A stretch of 64,000 nucleotides of DNA from Neopestalotiopsis rosae (GCA_023078685.1 JALGAS010000004.1:1426001-1490000), one strand, 5' to 3'; shown: positions 46,869-59,214, counted from the stretch's first letter. Notes: generated by a model not told the origin, from the letters alone. Numbers and translations are program-made.

Positions 46869-47030
46869 TATCACATATAGCAAGTTTGTCATCGTTCATC
46901 CCTGCAACTCGATTGGAAACATGTTTGCATTACTTTGGCCTTGTCCTAGTCTCTTCATATACTCCTTATCTCTTTAGGTACATTTCCGTACATTGTATGC
47001 ACTGATTGTCCTGAATGCGGAAAAGTGAGA

Positions 47031-50000
47031 TCAAAGTAGGTCTCGGAATCTCTACGTTGTGTCAGGCTTTGCTCATTCAGACATTGTGAGTATGAAATTT
47101 AGTACTAACCTGCAACTCGCTTTGACTTTTGTCATCCGTCTGGCCCCCATCGTGCTGAGAAAGCAGGACGCCAGCGAGCGATCGTTTTGATTGTTGTAGT
47201 TCCATTACTTTCTGATTATGTGTCAGCTATGTCCGACCATGAGATCGAGTTCCAGGAAATCAATTTGTCTTTCTGAGTAATGGACAAGTATAACAAGGAG
47301 CAAATTCGGGAATGAGAACAGACCTCCTCAAATGAGTCTCGCATATATAATCGTACTGTAGTGACTTCCTTGGTCTGGCCGAGTCGATGAATACGCGCTA
47401 GAGCCTGGTCCTCCAAGTTCGGATTCCTGTTCGTGCGTAACACATTAGTGATATGAAAGGGTTATCAGGTGAATAACCACGTATTTACCAGTGAGGCTCC
47501 ATGAGGTAAGCTCGATTGGCGACCGTCAAGGTCAACCTGTAACGAGTCAGTAAAAGCATTGGCGTGAAGTCAGGAATCTGATGAATGGGATGTGTACCCA
47601 ACCGCGCCACATGCCAACGTCAGGAGCATGACGCGTATACTTGAATCTGTCTTGAACCTCTCCACGATTGGCTGGCGATCCTTTTGCGGAACCTTGCCGT
47701 CGAATCTTACGCAAGAGATACCAGCTTCGTCGAGTCCCTTCTGTATCATGTCGAGAGTGAGTCGCCAGGTTGAGAATACAATACTAGCTCAATTAGCTAT
47801 TAACCTTGCGATGGTCTTGTTGGTTCAAGCCTACCATTTTTCACCATCAGGCCTTGATTTGATATCAGAAATGAGGGTCAAAACTTTGGAGGACAGTCCA
47901 TCATCGGGGGTGTGATCGAGACTGAAGTCGTCTAGACTAGGCGCATCGTCTAGCGCAGCGTTGCTGAGCGACACCAAAGCCGTTTGACATGAGGGCTGAT
48001 GTCCGCACTGGAAAGCTCGGTTGTGACGGTTGATTTTGCTTGTACAACTCACGCAGGCGAATTGCAAACAGCTAGAGAAATGCACAAATGGTGGCAATCC
48101 ATCGTTTCCATCCGTTAGTGATTCGGAGATTTCAAATGTAGTGTCGCATTGAAGACAGATCATTGGGTACATTGCTCGTTGAGTGTGGAAGGCTTTCTGA
48201 GCCGTTTCAGGCCAGCTCTCGGGCACGATGTCGCGACTTTTCGTTGCCGGCTGCTTTCTGTGTGTATGAAATTGCAATCCCAAGGAACAAAAAAGGCGAA
48301 GCGATTCAATCTGCTGCAGAGCGTTCATGTGAGAACCTGCCTTGGAAGATTGGGAGTCTCCGAAAAGCGCATCTCCTAGAGTCTTGAGAGTCTGCATTCG
48401 TATCTTCTCATAGACAGTCTTTTCGTCGCGAGTGAAGTCAACTGGGCACAATAGATCATGCCGGCCAGGGAGGTCAATGGTGTTGTTTGGCCGACGTAGC
48501 ACGAGATGATGCGAGAGTTGTTTCAGACGTTTCACTGCTTCCCTTTCTTCTCCAAACTTCCAAAGATTAGCGACGTCAGTTTCAAAGTATCGCATATCGT
48601 CATATGGGTGCGCCCGAATGAATTGCAGCAAGGTGGCAAAATCTGAGAGGCGATTCTGGATTGGGGTTCCCGTACTGCCTATCGTGCCTTGGCATCAAGA
48701 GCGCAGACTGCCTTCGCCATATGAGACTTCGCGTTCCGGATGAAATGCGCTGGGTCGTCAGATCAGAGAGCAGATCGTAGTGGTCAGGCTGGCTCACCTT
48801 CGTCGAGAATAATTCTGTTCCATTTGACAGAGAAAAGGACTGAAGTTTCTTCTGCATTTTGTGACCTCCACTCTGCTGAAACCGTGTGGTAAGTTGTCAG
48901 AACGACATGAATGTCCTCAAACTCAGAGAGGCTGTTCATCCGTGTTTTACCGTGATAACGGCGATGATGCAGTGCGCCGTCTCTCACGTGCCTGAGATTC
49001 TATCAGTCTCCAAAAAGGAAGGCCATTCAATTCCACTAACGTGTTCAGCTCATGCTCCCAGGTACCAAGTACTACGTGGCTTTGGTTAGTCTCTTCTGTA
49101 ACGATGTTGAGAAGCAGGAAATAGCACTGACAAGGTGGAGGCACTATGATCAGAGTTGCCGCTACTTGCACTTTCTCCTCTGCAATGGCAGTATATGACT
49201 CTTGAAACCTACAACTCCTTTCCATGTCTGTAGCGACTAAAGAGATCATTGTTGAGGTTTTGCCAAGACCCATGGGATCTGCAACTATGCCGCCTGCGAA
49301 CTCTCTGGGCTCTTCTAGCTGGCTTGCCTCCGATGCAACATTCAAATATCTTGACGTGTCAGGATGGAAAAGTCAAAATAATATGCGTCGAGGATACACT
49401 TACTGGCGACCTTGGGTAGTATCCACAACCACCCATAGGTCGGGCTTTTTCTGCCTCTGACTAAACCCCCAGCCGTTTTCTCGAGACAGCATGAAGCTAA
49501 GAGCCTGCTTCTGGTGCCTATGGTTGTGATGTTAATACAAGAGTACAAAATCTAAATCAAAAAGACTCGAAATTTACCTCTTGAGAATAGATTCAATAAT
49601 AGCTGGCTGGGGTGCTTCCTCAAGGTCTTGACACTCGCTGAGAATGCTGAGCAAGTCTGGTCGTTGACTGATTTCTGAGAATTGTATTGGCACAGGAGAC
49701 TTTGAAATAACTTCAGAAAGTAGCTGACAACAATTGAAGTCAGCTGAGAGTCTGTGTGGATTGAAATATTTGGCGTCCAAGGGACATGTTCGAGGATCTT
49801 GAAGGAAGATATCGAATTGCTCAAACCAGGGGCCAATCTCTTGGTGTAGGCTTGACGGGCCGTAAACAACGATATCCAAAGTACATGGTATCAGCGCAGA
49901 AGGTTTAGAACTGTTACGACTGGACTGCTCTATTTTGCTCGTTGAACACGTCACAAAAAGCTGCAGCATTTCCTCATCGAGCAGCATTTGCATCATTTGT

Positions 50001-50751
50001 CCATAGTCAACGTGAAGATTACCTTGAAGGTACTCGTTTCCAACTAAGGTGAAGTGTTGACTTGACTCCATCTTCACTTGAAGGTCCACCAAAACATTTT
50101 GTATGTGTCTCCGTTCAAGGGTTCCCGACAAATTTGCGACCTAAGAACATTAGGAAAAGCCTTCCGTCTATTGCAGCTTAAGGAGTTAAATCCGACGGAA
50201 CTCACCATACCAAAGCAAATCAGTTCCATCATTTCTGTCGCCACAGGCGCCGATTGTTCTACTTCTGAGTTTGTCTCATCAATATTGTATTTGGATTGAT
50301 TGGACGCAGGCTCTAAAATATGCTCCACGTTCTCAGAGGAGATACAGGCCTCTAGTTGTGGCCTCCATTGCGTTTCATGGTATGCTGCTTGCTCCATGAC
50401 TGGAATGTTAATATGATAGCCTGTCGGATTCATATTGACAGCAGGATAGACGGAAGGCCATGACGATGCAGGTTCAAGATATCCCGTAAAAGGCACTGGA
50501 GTATGATGCTGATGGTATTGCATTCCGACCGAAAAGTAGTGTTGCGCCCATGGTTGACCGGCGCTGTAACACATGGACAGATTCGACGCAGAGCCTTGCC
50601 ATTGTGTAATGCTAGACTCGTTGGACCACGACGTATTTTGCTCCCGGCCTGTTGGATTTAGTCGTTGACGCTTCGCGCGCCGGCTTTGATCGGTCGTGTC
50701 CATTCGGCTCAGGTCCTCAGAATGTGCGTTTTGGCCGTCGTTGAACTCCAT
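47031..50751 (-). pseudogene. SNF2/Rad5-type (HLTF-like) helicase gene with stop and frameshift in the TGTPIQN segment
   Basis: SNF2-family DNA-dependent ATPase related to Rad5/HLTF-type remodellers. The start is the ATG at 50751; the stop at 47031-47033 follows the terminal RFRDLL. Many exons are spliced by short introns. In order: a long low-complexity N-terminus, HQKQALSFMLSRENGW (helicase Q-like region), GGIVADPMGLGKTSTMISL (Walker A), WNRIILDEAHFIRN (DEAH box), RPNNTIDLPG, a Cys-rich RING-like stretch (CLQCDTTFEI...CVSCTSKI...CGHQPSC), STWRLTLDMIQKGL, and ARIHRLGQTKEV (motif VI). All those pieces stay in frame, but between DAKAR and TGTPIQN the expected Trp codon is TAG (48681-48679) and one base is missing just after (near 48673/48674). 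That breaks the ATPase core. No credible intron removes it. A sequencing error at both sites is the main alternative. Confidence 0.8.
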
Positions 50752-51182
50752 CGCGGTAGTACAACCGTGGCCATTTGCGAGAAATATGGATCAATCTGGA
50801 CCGACACAGTCGCCGAGACTCGATTGATAAGTGCACCTCATTGAATTGCATTTTCACCCTCAGTGTCAGGGTTGTCTATGCAGCGCCGTAATTGGTCCGT
50901 TTAATCGCGGCTGACTGGTGATGCGCTGGCAAGGCAGCTTTTGCACTGCCCCCAAGTCGCTGGATGTTGGGCACCCTAGGTACCTACACTGCATCCACCA
51001 CCAAGAAAGGAAGTGGTTCGGTCATGCCTTGGTCGCTTTCCGCCATTACCATTGTGCTCTTTTCCAATAACCTTCGGTATTCATTGCGATGGTCTATGAA
51101 TTGCACAATTGAGCTATACCTGCCGCGTTGACATTGACTGCATTGCATCGGGTATTGAGCATTGAGAAGCTGCAGGAGAATC
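50752..51182. promoter_or_regulatory. Divergent region, helicase pseudogene (-) / NACHT gene (+)
   Basis: 431 bases; contains CCCTAGGTACCTACAC at about 50974-50989. No additional gene. Confidence 0.45.
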
Positions 51183-54100
51183 ATGCCGCTTCCAACTATT
51201 TCTGCTTTGGCGCGACAGACCATCAGCTGCGCATTTGCAGAGCTTGAAAAGACCATTACGCCTGGAGATGCCCGCAACTTCCGGTCAGCAACCCTCGAGC
51301 AGGTCAAGTCTGAAGTGCTGAAAATTGAAAACGAGCTGGCTGCAAGGCAATCACTTCGAAATATGCAGCGCCTTGCTCCCTTGTTTCAGGGCCTGGAGCA
51401 CTATGCGAAGGTGATGGACATATTATGCAATGGCACGCCGTTCCTTCCCTGGATATGGGCACCCATATCTCTAATCCTTCGCATCGCTTCGGAGCATCTA
51501 GAAGCGTTTGATCTAATCATCAAAGGCTATTCAAGGATCGCTGAGTGTCTCGGGCGCTTCTCTTTGCTCAGTAGCAGCTTCAAGGGCAACCAAGACTTCC
51601 AGCAGAACTTCTCAGTTTTCTATGCAGACATTCTTGAATTTCACAAGCACGCTTACAAGTTTGTACGACGGCGTAGTGAGTCGAGCGGCCCCTCAAATCA
51701 GCTCGTGCGATTAGCTGACACCATAACAGACTGGAAGCTTTTCTTTCTCACCTCATGGCATCGCTTCCAGAGACGATTCGACAACATTTTTGAAAACCTG
51801 CAGCGGCACGAGGCATTGATTGATAAGGAAGCGAATGCTTATAACATTGCCGAAGCTCAACAGATGCGCCGAGAAATAAGGGCTTGGAGGGAAGAGAGCA
51901 ATCAAAAGTTCGAGCAAAACGAGACAGAGCAGAGTTTCCAACAATTTGAGTCCATTGTTTCCTGGCTGAAATTTGACGAATCAGACCAGCTTCAAACATT
52001 CAATACGCTCTCGGAGGAGACGATCAAATATCCTGGCACTTGCGCATGGGTGTTGCAAAACAAAAAGATGGCAACGATGCTACAGGCTAGGCCAGACGTG
52101 CCACTGCTGTGGGTGCAAGGTGCAGCAGGCACTGGCAAAAGTGTCTTGGCGTCAAGCATTGTGAACTTCGCGAACAGCGCCGGATCTCTAGTTCTCTCCC
52201 ACTTCTGCAACTATGTCTACCCCTCTTCAACAAGATACGAATCGATACTGAGGTCACTCCTCCTTCAGCTTGCTCGGAAAGACACGGAACTAGCTGATCA
52301 TATCTTCAAAGACTACGTTGAGAGGAAGAAAGCTCCAAGCTTGCCTGTTCTAGAGACACTTCTAAGATTTCTGCTCAACAGTATCAGCAGAGGGCCGTGT
52401 AAGACATCGTATGTTTGGATTGTCATCGATGGCATTGACGAATGCGAGCCACTAGCTCAGAACAAGGTTTTCAACCTGATCAGCCAAGTGACATCGAGAA
52501 CAAGCAACTCAGACGAAGTGTTTTGCAAAGCTATGATATTCTGCCGTTTCTCAAGCTCTGCTTCAGCAAAGCTCCGCAAAAGCCAATCATTATCGCTTTC
52601 AGAAGAAAAGCAGCATGTCAGCATGTCAATCAGAAAATATGCTGCTCAGAAACTCCATTCAATTTATAACAAGTTCGAACAAATGAGCCTGACGACGAAT
52701 GATATAAAAGAGATTGAGGATGCGGTTACGGAAAAGGCTGATGGTTTGCGCTCTTATCCGCAATCAGTTTAAAAAGCGAACCAAATACTGATGGAAAGAT
52801 AGGTATGTTTCTCTATGCTCGACTTGTCCTCGAGTATCTTGGCAGCAACATATTCTTCAGCGGCGAAGAGATCAAAACGTCAGTATATAAGCTACCGGCC
52901 AAGTTATCTGAATTGTAAGTTAATGAAAATCAAAATATGTATCAGCTTCTGATTTGCCATAAGCTACAGCAAAATCATAACGCAAATCCTGGTTCGCCTC
53001 GATAGCAGATCTGTTGACCGAATCAAGTGCGCTTTGGGTTGGATCGCATTCTCTCAACGTCCTCTCAGGAAAATGGAGTTTCTGTCTGCTCTTGCCTTCA
53101 GCACAGGCGATATCAATGTCGAACATGCTGCGCCACAATTCATGTTAGACATATGTGCCCCACTGATCGAGGAGAAGCCTGATTCGCGGCTTGGCTTCAT
53201 TCATGTTTCTGTCAAAGAGTAATTGCATACGCTACTAATTCGTATGAGCTACCCAGGCTGACGATAAGCTAGATTCCTTCAATCATCCATCAGTAATCTC
53301 GTACTGGTAAGGGAAGATTGTTTACTCGAGCATGGCATTGCCACAGTCGCTTGCCTGCTAGCTGGAACAGAAGCGTTTGCGAATGGCTTACCTCATGAGC
53401 CAGTGCTCGTTAAAATTATCAAGGGTCTACATGGATTTCATATATACTCGAAAGAATACTGGACCGATTACCTGTTCCTACTGATCCCGTCCGAGACGAC
53501 ATCTAGCTCTACCACTTCAACTTTGTTCCAAATGGCCGCTGAGCTTGGAAAAAGATTGAGCCAACTTTCAAGGGAATCCGACGAACACTCGCGAAGGCTT
53601 GAGCACAGTTGTGTAGCCACGCAAGGGCCGTCGAACGTCATAACTGAGCGCATCAGATCTTTGCCGAGCTCCTCTCTCCAGAATGTTGTTAACGACTGCT
53701 TGAAAGCGAGAAGTGAAGATCAGCTTGAGACCATACTACAAGAAATGGAGACAAGAGGTCAGTCGGTCAATGAAATCGTTACATCGCCCATACCATCTCC
53801 GCAAGACGGAGTATCCCTCATCTTACAGAAGTACCAAGCGACAATCCGGTATATCCTCGACCAACCAGATTATCCTGGTGTCTCAGCCGCCGAGCTAGAA
53901 ATTTTCCAACGAAACTGTCGCAATGATGTCTATACATGTCGCGTGAAAGGCTGCATCCGAGCTACCGAAGGCTTCGAAGGCCCAGCGCAATGTTCCCAAC
54001 ATGAAATGCTACACGTACGACGTCTTAGGTGCATCTACCCAGGCTGTCAGTACCCACCATTTGTGTCTCCTAGGGCACTGAAATCACATATCAGCAAGCA

Positions 54101-54662
54101 CCATGACATATATCCTAAGAAAAGACCAATACGTAAATTGGGCATCAGTGGACGTGCAGCTCCTGGTGGTCAAATGCGGGCAATGATGGCATTGGGGAAT
54201 ACTGCTTTGGATGGTGTACACGAATCATCAAAGTTACCACCCCCAGATTCTGAGGATTTTAGACTGTATGAGCAAAGCACTCGAGCGATGGGCCTCCTTC
54301 ACCCAGATAAACTCAATGACATATCACCGGAAGAGGAAAAACGGTGGCTCGAACTCTTGTCTGAACCAGAGAAGAAGTCTCCTGAAAAGAAGCCCGATGT
54401 TATAGACATGTCTCATCTATATCCTGATCCGCCGCAAGCCATTGCCCAGCAAGGTCATCAGCTCGCAGGGGTGACCAAACAACTTCTACCACCACTGCCG
54501 CTTTCCCCTACGAACAATGTCGGACTCTCGCGACCTGGAAGTCTCGAAAAGAGCATCGAAGACGACTTTATGCTACCTATGCCGCCCCTCTACTCCGCAC
54601 AAGCAAGCCCGCCGCCTTGGGCCATGTATCCAATATACTACGGACAGTCGAAGGCTCCATGA
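51183..54662 (+). CDS. STAND NTPase: DUF7708-like N-terminus, NACHT domain, C-terminal C2H2 fingers
   Basis: NLR-like fungal protein, a class implicated in non-self recognition and programmed cell death. Exons 51183-52743, 52803-52914, 52964-53218 and 53273-54662 join in frame to 1105 residues. The N-terminal about 300 residues are helical (LAPLFQGLEHYAKVMDILC, then FLPWIWAPISLILRIAS) as in the DUF7708 module of fungal NACHT proteins. Walker A GAAGTGKS is at about 313-320 and Walker B WIVIDGIDECE at about 412-422. A winged-helix-like stretch (LGWIAFSQRPLRKMEFLSAL) follows. The C-terminal part has a Cys/His-rich pair: C-x4-C...H-x4-H starting at TCRVKGC, then CIYPGC...HISKHH, a C2H2-type finger, followed by a Pro-rich tail. 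There are no WD40, TPR or ankyrin repeats. The intron-1 donor is GTTTGC, unusual but needed for continuity. Divergent from the helicase pseudogene. Confidence 0.85.
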
Positions 54663-56403
54663 AAATCCAGTCAAGCTCGTCATACTGGAAATTCTAGGTC
54701 TCATTAATCCGATACTTGCTCAAGGTAATGCTCTTTTCAATGGCTATGGGGACCAACTGCCTGTGGACATAATTAATGGGCATAACACCGTATACAGGCT
54801 CATTCGCTTATTCGGCAAAACGCTCTGTTTTCGACTACGAGTACCCGATAATAACATTACTATTCCCAGACTCACCGTCGTTATGTGTTCCTGGAGTTCT
54901 TATGTACTTGAATATTGCCAGCGTTGTGGGCGATGTGCTTAGACACCATGAGAGACCAAATCTGTCCCGGGATTTTTGTAGCAGGATATAACAACCAAGA
55001 CCAGACCTCAGAACTTGCCTACTGTGCAAAATCATACAACTAATCAGATCAATTCAAATGACGACAAGTATCTCGTGGATGCATTCTTGAGATCCACGGG
55101 AAAAGATCGCAGCCAATAACCAACTGTCAAGTCTTAGCGAGAACAGATGCCGAGCGATTGGCGACCCAATGATTACAAGCGCTATCTGCTAAGAAGTGAA
55201 TGCACCGGAGTTCCAGAATACAAGGACACACTTACCTTCTCTTCAATATCATGCGACTGGTCACGCTTTGTTGCTCTCCATGTGGCCCGTTGTATTCGTG
55301 GCCGGTACTCTTGGCAAAGGTACAGAGAATCGTGATGACTACTGGGAATCAGAATCAAGAATCTTGTTTGGGCAATGATCACTTGATGAGGCTTCCTACT
55401 TCTCTAGAGTTGACGTTCGTAAACTGTATGCAAGAGTTCGGAATGCATCGAGAAAAGTAGATCCTGTGGTTTAATTGTTCGTACTACTATATGTAGGATA
55501 CATTTCTCTTCTACCCATTCCAGCTTTCGGTTAGGAAACGAAAAGAAAAGGAAGACAAACACAACGGTGAATGGCGAGTGGCCGGGATTATGGAGCTTTC
55601 TAGAAGACAGGGTGGATGGACACGAGAGAATGTCTTCTATTATGCTATGCCTCAAACGGGGCTCTGTGATACCTGTAAAGTTCAATACTTGGAAAAGAAT
55701 TTTGTTCCTATTCGCTGTGCGACACTGCCTGCCTAGGTAGCTACCTTCCCATCTACCTGGTAGGTGGGTACTCCCTGCCCCAAGTATGGCTAGGTCAGGT
55801 GGTTCTGCCACTTTATGCAATGTGTTGCTTGATATAGCTCCATATAAAGTCTTTTCCAATAATGGGCGGTTTACTTGTACCTGTGACTGCCTAAATGCTC
55901 GATTGCACTTGCTATTGCTACTTGATCCAGTTCTTGCAGCCGCCATCAGACACTAGGCTTGTGCACGTGAACGCAGCACAGTATGAGAGCTCAACCTGCC
56001 ATTGGTCTTGCATATTTCGCTGGCAGTAGTGAAACGCTTGTATACATCATTATGGACAATCATGAATCATTTGCAGACAAAGTTCTGAGTGACCTGCAAT
56101 GGGACCATTGTCCGGATGCGGCACCATGTGCTTCCGGAAATATTGTTGAATGGCAGTTTGACGTCCCCAGCTCAGATATCAGGGAAGGGAATCACTTCTA
56201 TAGACCATTTGGCTTTTGATCACTAGCCTCGTGATTCAACCATGTGCGGCGATTCGGCCAAGGACAAGAAAGTGGCCATTCAGACCCGCAGTTTTCCTAT
56301 ACTTTAGCATATGATAATTGCTAACATTTCACGTGTTCAGTGGTCTTTGGAAGGTTATTAACTAGCCATATCGTCATTTTTCTGGCACAGAACGGTTATC
56401 ATC
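54663..56403. other. Possibly decayed, unassigned stretch
   Basis: About 1.7 kb without a complete gene. Short frames (for example around 54776-54991, 55196-55378 and 55983-56219) contain protein-like stretches but lack start, splice and domain support. They may be remnants of one or more lost genes next to the glycosyltransferase pseudogene. A dense AGGTAG/CTACCT cluster lies at 55727-55770. Confidence 0.4.
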
Positions 56404-57330
56404 TTGACTCTCGTACTTTTGAATATCACTTTTCTGTTGACAGCTCACTTTCTTATCGATGCTTCACTGAGCTCTGCCTCGGCTTGCAAGCACCCTCACA
56501 TACTGGCCGCTGGGTACTACTGGTTAGACTCTCAAGCAGGAATTTCCTGGATCAGATACAAATCACACGTCGGAAAGAGTTGCGTTTCGAGGAAATATCT
56601 GGCAGAATTGGAAAGATGACTCCGACAAATAGAGGTCTTTAGCATCAATTGCGCATGATGAACCCTCCTCACCGCTGTGAACGCCTCACCAACGACAATG
56701 TCAACACTTATGTACAGAAAGGGGGTTTCCACGGACTCATCGGAATCATTTTCAGATGCAACCGGCCGTGTCTTGCGTGCTGACTTGTCAAGATACTTGA
56801 TCATGCTACACGACGGTGGTGTCTGGACAAATGTTGACTTAATCTCTCGCCAGCCTATATCAACATAGTTTTCACTGAAAGTAGGAAAGGTTGCGAACTT
56901 GGTTATTAGTACCAAGGTTGATCATGACAAGAGACTGGTATGGGCAGGTACAGTCTACTCAGTGCACCTGGCGCAATGTGTAATGTTGGCAAGCCACGTC
57001 ATTCGGACATCGTATCCGGTTGGGCCAAGTAAGGAAGAATTTGAGAAAGCTCATGAAGTTGAAGAGACCGAGTGATACAATCACTTTTAGATTGCCATGG
57101 CCACGACACGGCCACTCGCCTTTACCAAAGCAGCCATGGACTACATCACGCAAGTCACTGGAATCGAGCACAATGGTGACATTGGCCCGGTGTTGATGCC
57201 CTTAGCCAATTGACGCTATTCTCATTCTACCAAATGATTGTCTCCTGGATGTGGGATGAGCACACCTTGATGAAGAGTGACCCGAGAGTATAAGTGGTGC
57301 ACCCATTCATGAAGTCATGGAGGAGCGGAC
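56404..57330 (+). pseudogene. Decayed OCH1-type glycosyltransferase (DXD-containing family)
   Basis: Remnant of a Golgi alpha-1,6-mannosyltransferase-like (Gly_transf_sug, GT32-type) gene. Pieces occur in the correct family order but in different frames: a hydrophobic start (MTLVLLNITFLLTAHFL) at 56404, GNIWQNWKDDSDK then TAG from about 56591, NPPHRCERLTNDNVNTYV from 56661, VLRADLSRYLIMLHDGGVW and TNVDL (the RADLxRYLIL...GGVWxDxD block) around 56760-56840, and PLAFTKAAMDYIT (family GPxxFTxAxxDYI) near 57110. At least one stop and two frame changes separate them; one change lies at a GGGGG run near 56726. The first Asp of the DXD motif appears changed (TNVD). No intact product can be made. The limits are approximate. 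Confidence 0.72.
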
Positions 57331-57940
57331 ACCCGGGCTGAGTCTTCAGTGTAAAGGAATAGATGCTGTTTGGCAAGTTCACGCAAAATGGTGCGCATAG
57401 AATTCTGATCGTCCTCATATCAAAATGGCAGATATATAATATGCCTTAAACAGCCATTGAATCCAGCGGTTTTTATCATCACTTGGTGTTTCTTACTATG
57501 TTCTATGCAGCATGCATCTAACAAGTCCTGAGATTGGGTGTGGAAGCATTGTCGTCGCCGTCGCCAGGAAAGTTAGATCGCGGCAAATTCATTATGGGAC
57601 TACAATCATGAAGTATAAGGAATGTAATTTATATGTGCATATTAATCTCGAATGATGACTTGAGGACTGAAGAGCTGACCTGGCAAGCCATCAAACGCGG
57701 CGTTGGGTTTATAGCGATCTCCACAAGCGCAACGGTCCGGGGGTGCACTAGAGTCTAGAACCTAGAGCCTGTACCTCATTATCCGAGCCAGCCACTTCAG
57801 TCCCTTCCTGGAAGTCTCCGTTCTTTGCCTCTCCTGCTCGTCGCCAAAATCGCTGAATCATTGGACGCGCATTCAGATCCTTTCAGTCAATCGTCCATCA
57901 TCTACCTTTAGGTTCCCAATCCAATCGTTAAGTAGCAAAC
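57331..57940. other. Intergenic, promoter of THYN1-like gene
   Basis: About 0.6 kb without supported gene; the last about 80 bases before the ATG are pyrimidine-rich, as often seen upstream of fungal starts. Confidence 0.45.
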
Positions 57941-59145
57941 ATGCCTAAGAGAAAAGCGACGGTAGCGGTGCTTATTCCGGAGCAGGAACTCCGCCGCTCG
58001 ACGCGTCGCAAGTCTGGCGCTCCTCCTACCGCTGCCACGGCCCCGGCCCCACCACAGCAGGAGCAGAAGAAGCAGAGCGCGACCAAGGGCAAAGCCACCA
58101 AGCGCGAGGCAGAGGACGACGATGAGGTGAAAACACAAAAGCCGCCTTCCAAGTCCCGAAAGACGGCTGACAAGAAGCACGAGGATGAGGATGAGGACAA
58201 TGATGCCAAGGTGAGTATTTGATGCAAACTTCCCCGAAGGCTTCTGCCGTTCCAACCTACTCAATCATTAGGTTCCCTCTCCGGCTTCATCCTCTAAATC
58301 CCTGCCAAGCATTGTCAGCCAGACTCAACGACTGACTATTGAAAAGGAGACGCCCGCTACTGCTGCTGCTGTAGCGACAAAGGCCAAGAGCAAGGCCAAG
58401 ACCACCAAGGCCGCGCCCAAGGCGGCCAAGGCAGCTGGAAATGAAAAGGAAGCCGTCAATGGCGGCAGCTCTGAAAAGTCATACTGGCTTCTCAAGGCAG
58501 AGCCAGAATCGCGAATTGAGAATGGCGTAGACGTCAAATTCTCAATTGATGACCTGGCGGCCAAGAAGGAGCCAGAGCCTTGGGATGGTGAGTGGATATT
58601 ACCACATGAGAGATGGATACAATCTGTTTTATTTGGGTATCTTCTAACCAACTTTTAGGTATACGCAACTATGTAGCTCGGAATAATCTTCGCGCCATGA
58701 AGAAAGGCGATCTTGCCTTCTTCTACCAGTCTAATTGCAAGGAGCCGGGCATTGTCGGCACTATGGAAATAGTGCAGGAACACAGTCCTGACCGTGAGTT
58801 ATCCATCCGCCTCTTGTTCCGTCCAATATCGTTTCTTCTTTGGCGAATCGAGATATGCTGACATTGTGTCCAGTATCGGCGCATGATCCCAAGGCTCCCT
58901 ATTATGACGCATCTTCTAAATCAAGTGATCCCAAGTGGAGCGTGGTACACGTCGAATTTCGGAGCAAGTTCAAGCAACTCATTGGCTTGAAAGAGTTGCG
59001 CGAAATGGGTAAGATGGGTTCGCCATTGGAGAATATGCAATTGTTGAAGCAGAGTCGCCTGAGTGTCAGCCGGGTCAGCCAGGAAGAGTGGACGTATTTG
59101 ACTGGTATTGCCGAGGAGAGGGGCGGTGCCAGCAAGACAGCTTGA
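57941..59145 (+). CDS. THYN1/EVE-domain nuclear protein
   Basis: EVE-domain proteins are PUA-like folds that bind modified bases in DNA or RNA. Exons 57941-58210, 58272-58587, 58659-58793 and 58874-59145 join in frame to 330 residues. The N-terminal about 140 residues are Lys/Ala/Glu-rich and disordered, with an AT-hook/NLS-like start (RRSTRRKSGAPP) and acidic runs. The EVE domain begins at SYWLLKAEPESRIENG, continues through PWDGIRNYVARNNLRAMKKGD, LAFFYQSNCKEPGIVGTMEI and DPKWSVVHVEFRSKF, and ends at the helix SPLENMQLLKQSRLSVS with the VSRVSQEEWTYL tail: the full THYN1 set in order. Complete. It converges with UTP6 (69 bases between stops). Confidence 0.92.
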
Positions 59146-59214
59146 AGTATATAGAGCCTTTTGGAATCCTGGTGAATGGATCTGAGCTCAGTTGTATCAT
59201 ATACAAGAATCTCA

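Noticed and set aside
52741..52772. Stop codon ending the NACHT frame at 52770-52772 as the true end of the gene
   Set aside because: A 59-nt intron (52744-52802) restores the conserved DGMFLYARLVLEYL and leads in frame through three further exons to the C2H2 region.
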